Assembly: GCA_910586315.1 (NCBI GenBank)
Contig: CAJUIP010000006.1
Location: 1-64,000, forward strand
Direction: 5' to 3'
Origin: an uncultured Lachnospiraceae bacterium
GTDB lineage: Bacteria > Bacillota > Clostridia > Lachnospirales > Lachnospiraceae
Length of the DNA: 64,000 nucleotides
Positions 58,873-64,000 of the stretch are shown piece after piece. The notes under the pieces are model-generated. The model was given only the letters and a program-made list of their open reading frames with translations, did no database searches and was not told the origin of the DNA. Position 1 is the first letter of the stretch. Every line of letters starts with the position of its first letter. Both the position numbers and the translations under genes were made by a program.

Positions 58873-59064
58873 ATGATTACAGTAATCCGTTTGAATGGTG
58901 AAGCACTTTTACTTAATTTCTTCCAGATTGAATCCGTGGAAATGATACCTGAAACAAAGATCAGGATGATGAATGGGACGTATTTTCTTGTGAAAGACAG
59001 TGCAGAATCCATTACCAGGCAGATAAAAGAATTTTTGAGGGATTGCCGCCCTCAGCTTTTATAG
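58873..59064 (+). CDS. flbD: Flagellar protein FlbD
   Basis: The 63-residue protein is the FlbD family member (ITVIRLNGEALLLNFFQIESVEMIPETKIRMMNGTYFLVKDSAESITRQIKEFLRD). It sits in its usual place before motA. The role is unsettled; it is thought to act in flagellar gene regulation or stator assembly. Confidence 0.88.
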   Translation: MITVIRLNGEALLLNFFQIESVEMIPETKIRMMNGTYFLVKDSAESITRQIKEFLRDCRPQLL

Positions 59065-59085
59065 TAATACAGGAGGCATTTTCAT

Positions 59086-59904
59086 ATGGATTTGACAACA
59101 TTAATAGGAATTGTAATCGGCTGTGTTCTGATAGTTAACGGAATTAAGTTGGAGAATATCGGGAATTTTGTGGATATGCCAAGTGTCCTGATCGTAATTG
59201 GAGGTACCCTTGCGGGAATAATCGCAAGTTATCCTTTGTCTATTCTGTTGGATATTCCAAAACATTTTTTAATTTTGTTCCGTGGTAAAAAATATAATAT
59301 TCCTGCGTTAGTGGAGCAGATGGTGGATCTGGCCATGGTAGCGCGCCAGAATGGCCTTCTGGCTTTGGAGGAGAAGGCGGAAGAAATTAAGGATCCGTTT
59401 TTTAAGCAGAGTGTGTTGATGATTGTGGACGCCAATGATCCGGAGAAGGTTCGATACGTGCTGGAGCGGGAACTGGAAAACATGATGGTCCGGCATGATG
59501 AAGCGGCGGGGCTGTATGAAAAGGGATCCGCTTATGCGCCGGCCTTCGGAATGGTAGGTACGCTGGTTGGTCTGATTAACATGCTGAAGGGACTGAATCT
59601 GGACGGCGGGTCCGGCGGGGCCTCCAACCTTGGACAGGATATGTCGGTGGCCCTTATTACAACCTTCTATGGAAGTGTTCTTTCCAATCTTATTTTCCAT
59701 CCGATTGCAAAGAAATTACGTATCCGCAACGACGAGGAAGAGCTTTACTGTTCTACCATTATTGAGGGAATTATTGCCATACAGGCAGGAGAAAATCCTA
59801 AATACTTAAGGGAGCATCTTTTAGCTTCCACGAAACAATCTGTTCAGCGCAAACTGTTGGCAAAAGCTGAAAAAGCCCCCAGTTCAGAGGCAGGTGAAAA
59901 GTAA
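59086..59904 (+). CDS. motA: Flagellar motor protein MotA
   Basis: The 272-residue stator protein has four membrane segments (IGIVIGCVLIVNGIKL, SVLIVIGGTLAGIIASYPL, APAFGMVGTLVGLINMLKGL and VALITTFYGSVLSNLIFHPIA). The cytoplasmic loop has the charged RQNGLLALEEKAEEIKDPF part that meets FliG. The stop overlaps motB by one base (TAATG), so they are co-translated. Confidence 0.96.
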   Translation: MDLTTLIGIVIGCVLIVNGIKLENIGNFVDMPSVLIVIGGTLAGIIASYPLSILLDIPKHFLILFRGKKYNIPALVEQMVDLAMVARQNGLLALEEKAEEIKDPFFKQSVLMIVDANDPEKVRYVLERELENMMVRHDEAAGLYEKGSAYAPAFGMVGTLVGLINMLKGLNLDGGSGGASNLGQDMSVALITTFYGSVLSNLIFHPIAKKLRIRNDEEELYCSTIIEGIIAIQAGENPKYLREHLLASTKQSVQRKLLAKAEKAPSSEAGEK

Positions 59905-60947
59905 TGAAAAAAGGAAACCGACCCACAGACGGCGGCGGTAACTGGATGGATACATACGGCGATATGGTCACCCTGCTGCTGACATTTTTCGTTATGCTTT
60001 ACTCCATGTCCAGCATAAGCGAACAAAAATGGGAAATCTTTGTACGAAGCATCTACCCTGATAATTTGAAGGAGGCACAGGAGGATATCAATGTCGGCGG
60101 AGTCATTGATCCCACTGCGGAGACAGAAGGGATGAAGCCAGATGAGCTTACCTCAGATGATGTACTGGATCTGGATACGCTTTACCTGACGATTGCCCAA
60201 TACATGGAGGCGAGCGGCGCTGAGGGAGTGACAATCTCGAGAGGAGACGGCTACACCTTTGTAAGCTTTAACGATAATGTGTTCTTTAACGGCAACGAGT
60301 CTGTTATTACGGAATCCGGTCGTAAGATACTGGCTGATTTTTGTGCAGCCATCGATCCGGTGAGCGGTCAGTTGTCCCAGCTTAATATTATGGCCCATAC
60401 GGCCCAGGGCGATCCCAGCCGGCTTAATAATCCGCGTGTAGACCGCATGCTGTCGGCCATGCGTGGAGCAGAGGTATGTACTTTTATACAGGAAAAGAAT
60501 GTGATCGAACCAGAAAAATTAATCAATATCAGCTATGGACAGTTCAGACCAGTAGCTTCCAATGACACTTCAGAGGGAAGGGCAAAAAACCGCCGGGTTG
60601 AGATGCTGCTGCTTGATGAAGGGGAAAGCGGGCGTTCCATAAGCGAATATCTTGAAGAATATAATAGCGGTAAAAATGCAGACAGGACTGTTGTGACAGG
60701 CAGTCAAAACGGAAATGCTGACTCCGGGTTTACACAGACACAGTCCTCGCCTGAAAATGTAGCCAGTATCCTACCGTCTTCAGATACAGAGGCACCTGCA
60801 GACACAGGGACTCCTGCGGATACAGGGGCGCCTGCGGGCGCAGAGGCACCTGAAGATGCAGGGACTCCTGCGGGTACAGATGTACCTGCGGGCGCAGAGG
60901 CTCCTCCGGACATAGAGGCTCCTGCAGGCGAGGAGACATCAGAATAA
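59904..60947 (+). CDS. motB: Flagellar motor protein MotB with a long Ala/Pro-rich tail
   Basis: The 347-residue protein has one membrane helix (TYGDMVTLLLTFFVMLYSM) with the stator Asp, and an OmpA-type peptidoglycan-binding domain (VFFNGNESVITESGRKILADF; NIMAHTAQGD; MRGAEVCTFI; RAKNRRVEMLL), about 125-230. Beyond it lies about 110 residues, ending with PADTGTPADTGAPAGAEAPEDAGTP-like repeats, rich in Ala, Pro, Thr and Glu and probably disordered. The tail is longer than usual for MotB. The domain anchors the stator to the wall. It comes directly before fliM; no fliL is seen. Confidence 0.93.
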   Translation: MKKGNRPTDGGGNWMDTYGDMVTLLLTFFVMLYSMSSISEQKWEIFVRSIYPDNLKEAQEDINVGGVIDPTAETEGMKPDELTSDDVLDLDTLYLTIAQYMEASGAEGVTISRGDGYTFVSFNDNVFFNGNESVITESGRKILADFCAAIDPVSGQLSQLNIMAHTAQGDPSRLNNPRVDRMLSAMRGAEVCTFIQEKNVIEPEKLINISYGQFRPVASNDTSEGRAKNRRVEMLLLDEGESGRSISEYLEEYNSGKNADRTVVTGSQNGNADSGFTQTQSSPENVASILPSSDTEAPADTGTPADTGAPAGAEAPEDAGTPAGTDVPAGAEAPPDIEAPAGEETSE

Positions 60948-60969
60948 AAGAGTAAAGGTGGTTTCAGCA

Positions 60970-62028
60970 ATGGCAGATGTACTATCCCAAAGCCAGATAG
61001 ATGCGCTTCTTAAGTCAATGCAGAGCGATGGCCCTGAAAAGACAGAACAGGCAGTTGAGAAGAAGCCGGAGCCCGAAGAGACAAAATACAGTAAATATGA
61101 TTTTTACAGTCCGAGAAAGTTTACAAAGGACAAAATAAGAATACTGAACAGCGTTTTTGAGAACTACGCCCGTATTTTGACCTCACAGGTAAACGGAATA
61201 TTCAGGGTTCTTACAGATATAACTGTGCTTGAAGTACAGGAGCGCAGATATTATGAGTTCGTCAATTCACTCCATGAAAATGACAGTATCACACTGGCGG
61301 ATGTTGAGATTGCCGATAAGGGGAAAAATAATGTTCCGCTCATGGTATATGTTACTCCCGGATTGATTATCACGCTGATTAATCACATGCTGGGCGGCGG
61401 AGATGAAGTTGTAAAACTGGAGGATAATTACCATTATTCTGATGTGGAAATTGCCTTATACCGGAGAGTGGTGAAGTATTTTGTACAGGCGTTAAAAGAT
61501 GGCTTTTCCAATTATATTAATGCCAAGTTCGAAGTGCAGAGAATTGAAGAAAATCCAAGCATGGTTCAGGAAATTGGTCTTGACGAAACCGTAGCGATTA
61601 TACATCTCAATGTGGATGTGGCGGGCATGGCGGTAGAAAAGATAAAAATATGTATTCCAGGCACTCTGCTGGAGTATATGTTCCATCTGATCGACAGCCG
61701 CAAGCATATTGCCAGAGGATATTCTTATGAGGACAATAAGGAAGTGATCATGGATAACCTGCGTTATACGTCTCTTCCTGTAACAGGCCAGTTAGGTACT
61801 GTGGAACTGGAACTTGAGACTCTTTATAACCTGAAGGTGGGTGACGTCATTTCCATGAATAAACCCAAAGACGGAAATGTGAAAATTTTTGTAGGCCGCC
61901 AGCCCTGGTTTACCGGAAAGATGGGGGCTTATAAGAAGAATATAGCTGTCAGCATTGAAAAACAGATTTATGAGGAAGATGAAAATGGAGACAGTGAAGA
62001 GTATCTTAAGCAGGAAAAAATAAATTAA
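60970..62028 (+). CDS. fliM: Flagellar motor switch protein FliM
   Basis: AAAGGTGG precedes the ATG at 60970, giving 352 residues. The N-terminus (MADVLSQSQIDALLKSMQ) contains the CheY-P binding peptide (LSQxxIDALL), followed by the middle CheC-like domain (RKFTKDKIRILNSVFENYARILTSQVNGIF; LINHMLGGGDEV), and the C-terminal SpoA domain (LPVTGQLGTVELELETLYNLKVGDVISMNKPKDGNVKIFVGRQPWFTGKMG). It forms the C-ring with FliG and FliY. Confidence 0.96.
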   Translation: MADVLSQSQIDALLKSMQSDGPEKTEQAVEKKPEPEETKYSKYDFYSPRKFTKDKIRILNSVFENYARILTSQVNGIFRVLTDITVLEVQERRYYEFVNSLHENDSITLADVEIADKGKNNVPLMVYVTPGLIITLINHMLGGGDEVVKLEDNYHYSDVEIALYRRVVKYFVQALKDGFSNYINAKFEVQRIEENPSMVQEIGLDETVAIIHLNVDVAGMAVEKIKICIPGTLLEYMFHLIDSRKHIARGYSYEDNKEVIMDNLRYTSLPVTGQLGTVELELETLYNLKVGDVISMNKPKDGNVKIFVGRQPWFTGKMGAYKKNIAVSIEKQIYEEDENGDSEEYLKQEKIN

Positions 62029-62044
62029 AGCGGAGGATAAGAAG

Positions 62045-62407
62045 ATGGAAAAAATTATGTTAGTAGACGATGCTGCGTTCATGCGAATGATGATAAAAAA
62101 TGCTCTGACAAAAAGCGGTTACAGCAATTTTGTTGAGGCGCAGGATGGGGCGGAAGCAGTTAAAAAGTATGCAGAGGAAAAACCGGATCTGGTTATTATG
62201 GACATTACCATGCCCAATATGGATGGTCTTCAGGCCCTTAAGAAGATTAAAGAAGGGGATGCATCCGCAAAGGTAGTTATGTGTACTGCAATGGGACAGG
62301 AAAGCATGGTGGTGGATGCAATAAAATCCGGAGCAAAGGATTTTATTGTAAAACCGTTTAATGCGGAAAGAATTGTCCAGACAGTAAATTCCATTTTTGG
62401 GAAATAG
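62045..62407 (+). CDS. cheY: Chemotaxis response regulator CheY
   Basis: The 120-residue single receiver has the acid pair (VDDAAF, 8-13), phospho-Asp 53 in LVIMDITMPNMDG, a Thr/Ala switch (CTAMGQ, about 80-85) and Lys in VKPFNAER (about 102-109). It carries the CheA signal to FliM/FliY. It lies in the flagellar operon between fliM and flgC, not with cheA. Confidence 0.95.
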   Translation: MEKIMLVDDAAFMRMMIKNALTKSGYSNFVEAQDGAEAVKKYAEEKPDLVIMDITMPNMDGLQALKKIKEGDASAKVVMCTAMGQESMVVDAIKSGAKDFIVKPFNAERIVQTVNSIFGK

Positions 62408-62419
62408 GGAGGGATACAG

Positions 62420-62869
62420 ATGGCATATTTAAGTTCTTTTGATATTGCCGCCTCCGGTATGAGCGCTCAAAGACTCCGGATGGATATTGCCGCGGAAAAT
62501 ATAGCAAATATTGACACCACGCGGACCGAGGCAGGAGGTCCATACAGAAGAAAAGTCGTGCAGCTTGAGAGCTACGGAGCCGGTTCTTTCCGGGACGCTC
62601 TGCGAAGCGCTTCCCGTGGAGCGGGATTTTCAGGCAGGAGTGCCGGGGTCAGAGTGGCAGGTATTCTTGAGGATGACAGAGAAATGAAGCGGGTTTACAA
62701 CCCGGGACACCCGGATGCCGATGCAGAGGGATATGTGAATTATCCGAATGTGGATTTGTTAAAGGAAACAGTAGACAGTATGTCGGCCACCAGATCCTAT
62801 GAGGCAAACGTGACAGCATTAAATGCAATGAAGCTTATGGCTCAAAAAGCGCTGGATATAGGAAAATAA
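62420..62869 (+). CDS. flgC: Flagellar basal-body rod protein FlgC (displaced)
   Basis: The 149-residue protein is FlgC: MAYLSSFDIAASGMSAQRLRMDIAAENIANIDTTRTEAGGPYRRKVVQLES and the C-terminal NVDLLKETVDSMSATRSYEANVTALNAMKLMAQKALDIGK. It normally sits between flgB and fliE. Here it lies after cheY and before fliY, with AGGGAGG before the ATG. It retains all parts and should still build the proximal rod. Confidence 0.95.
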   Translation: MAYLSSFDIAASGMSAQRLRMDIAAENIANIDTTRTEAGGPYRRKVVQLESYGAGSFRDALRSASRGAGFSGRSAGVRVAGILEDDREMKRVYNPGHPDADAEGYVNYPNVDLLKETVDSMSATRSYEANVTALNAMKLMAQKALDIGK

Positions 62870-62908
62870 AGGTGTGGTATAAATTGAGAGAGCAAAAGGA
62901 GACGAATA

Positions 62909-64000
62909 ATGGGCGCTTGTGATTTTACGGAGATGGAACTGGATGCCATAGGCGAGATAATGAATATCAGCCTGGGGGCATCGGCGACAGCCGCATCGAA
63001 AATGCTTGGTGAAGCAGTAAATATTACCACCCCTACTGTCCGGGTATTGTTGAAAGATGAGTTTGATTTTAAAAAGCTGGAACCAGCCGTAGGGGTTGAG
63101 ATTTCTTATGTAGAAGGATTATCGGGCAAGAATGTTATGATGTTTGCCCTCAATGATGTCCGTATTATTGTAGGAATGCTCATGGGCGGGGAGATACCGC
63201 CGGATGAATTTGAGCTGGATGAGATTAATATGAGTGCAATATGTGAAGTTATGAACCAGATGATGGGATCATCCGCAACTGCACTTTCTGAGTTTTTTGG
63301 CTATGCCGTTAATATATCCACGCCGAATTCTTTTCCTGTGGAAAGCGAAGAATGGTTTAAGGAACGATTTTTTCCCGATGGCGAAAAAATGGTTGTGGTC
63401 CATTTCCTGCTTGAGATAGAGGGGAAGCTGAAAAACGAATTTTTGAATATTATGTCTACGGATCTGGTTAAACACCTGATCGAGCCTTTTTCAGAGACTC
63501 TGAAGGAAGACGAGGAGCAGCCTGCCGAAAGCTCACAGGAAAGCGGGGCGCCTTTGGAAGCATCGAGCCCAGCTGACGAGGGAAAAGATCTCGTGCAGCC
63601 ACAAACAGCCATCCAGCCAGAGCAGCCGGCAGCAGCACAACCGCAGCCAACGGTCCAGCCGCAGGAGCCACAGGCAGTCGTGCAGCCGCAGCCAGTGGCA
63701 CAGCCGCAGGCAGCCGTACAGCCACAGGTGGCCGTGCAGCCGCAGTCAATGGTGCAGCCGCAGGCAGTTGCATCTCCCTCTGCTTATCAGGCACCCCCTG
63801 TATATCAGCCGATGCCTATGGATCCCGGTATGCTCCAGCTGATAAATCAGATGCAGCAGTCTCAGCTGCAGATGATGGAGCTGATGAAGGATATGAGGGA
63901 CATGAAAGACACGCGGGAGAAAGGGAATCGGGATAGTGCGCTGATTCATCCGCTCCAGAACGTGCCGTTGGCGGAGGGCGCTTCAGGCGGTGAGGAGGAA
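62909..64000 (+). CDS. fliY: Flagellar motor switch phosphatase FliY (3' end outside window)
   Basis: The reading frame from ATG 62909 (AAAAGGAGA upstream) is open to the end of the window (364 codons). Residues 1-195 form a CheC/FliY phosphatase-like domain: two copies of the active-site pattern, ELDAIGEIMNISLGASATAASKML and LDEINMSAICEVMNQMMGSSATALSEFF, each with Glu and Asn. Residues about 215-295 are a Gln/Pro/Val-rich linker (VQPQ-type repeats), longer than usual. A Met/Gln-rich helix follows (MLQLINQMQQSQLQMMELMKDM). The FliN-like SpoA domain expected at the C-terminus lies outside. The N-terminal CheY-binding peptide of B. subtilis FliY is not seen. Confidence 0.9.
   Translation, partial: MGACDFTEMELDAIGEIMNISLGASATAASKMLGEAVNITTPTVRVLLKDEFDFKKLEPAVGVEISYVEGLSGKNVMMFALNDVRIIVGMLMGGEIPPDEFELDEINMSAICEVMNQMMGSSATALSEFFGYAVNISTPNSFPVESEEWFKERFFPDGEKMVVVHFLLEIEGKLKNEFLNIMSTDLVKHLIEPFSETLKEDEEQPAESSQESGAPLEASSPADEGKDLVQPQTAIQPEQPAAAQPQPTVQPQEPQAVVQPQPVAQPQAAVQPQVAVQPQSMVQPQAVASPSAYQAPPVYQPMPMDPGMLQLINQMQQSQLQMMELMKDMRDMKDTREKGNRDSALIHPLQNVPLAEGASGGEEE

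Noticed and set aside
61313..61320. GCCGATAA inside fliM
   Set aside because: No -35 match at 15 bases upstream (CTGG instead of TTAT).
1..64000. tRNA or rRNA genes
   Set aside because: I looked for clover-leaf patterns (GGTTCGAATCC-like loops with matching stems) and rRNA segments and saw none that hold up by eye.

Overview
The window looks like the chromosome of a motile, gut-type Lachnospiraceae/Clostridia bacterium (Enterocloster or Lachnoclostridium-like). This rests on moderate-GC Firmicute codon use, strong AGGAGG ribosome sites, a short Lachnospiraceae-type flagellin, FliY instead of FliN, FlbD and the TIGR02530 protein in the flagellar operon, B. subtilis-like SigD promoters (GCCGATAT), and an rpsF-ssb-rpsR operon. 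The species is not determined.

Region by region. 1-3.1 kb is a decayed, rearranged zone: the 3' end of a group II intron, a broken HEAT-repeat gene, a GNAT acetyltransferase, an IS4-type transposase remnant, and a join between the first 30 codons of a flavin oxidoreductase and the tail of an oligopeptide ABC ATPase. 3.1-6.4 kb is a peptide/amino-acid scavenging operon: an OppF-like ATPase, an M20 amidohydrolase and an unusual triple RidA-like protein. 6.6-24.6 kb is mostly core metabolism: DUF4438, SseB-like, L,D-transpeptidase, an M29-like peptidase with a GntR regulator and a striking four-site operator array, the KDG kinase/KDPG aldolase pair behind a double KdgR-like palindrome, DUF2156, GNAT, sirtuin, DUF951, rpsF-ssb-rpsR, an amidohydrolase, YitT, an M20 hydrolase and RarA. 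24.6-25.2 kb is non-coding: three 109-bp tandem repeats and a large hairpin. 25.2-28.7 kb has glutaminase, biotin transporter (with two BirA-like operators), adenosine deaminase and exonuclease III.

From 28.7 kb onward the window is a motility and signalling region. It contains a SigD-controlled unknown protein, a REC-HD-GYP-GGDEF protein, an HPt protein, a double-receiver hybrid kinase, flagellin and a glycosyltransferase. A ~3-kb inserted island (36.86-39.87 kb) follows, bounded by a 39-bp direct repeat whose left copy overlaps the 3' end of the glycosyltransferase gene. Then comes a minus-strand cheA-cheW-cheR-cheB operon that ends in a membrane-anchored C39-like peptidase. Divergent from cheA are an unknown motility-regulon protein and a chemoreceptor. 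The long flagellar operon flgB-fliE-fliF-fliG-fliH-fliI-fliJ-fliK-flgD-TIGR02530-flgE-flbD-motA-motB-fliM-cheY-flgC-fliY runs off the right edge. flgC has been displaced from flgB-fliE to between cheY and fliY, and no fliL is seen between motB and fliM.

Five promoters share the pattern TTAT/TTAA-N15-G(C/A)CGATA(T/A): those of the unknown 28.9-kb gene, fliC, cheA, the unknown 46-kb gene and the chemoreceptor. They tie two uncharacterised proteins to the SigD motility regulon.
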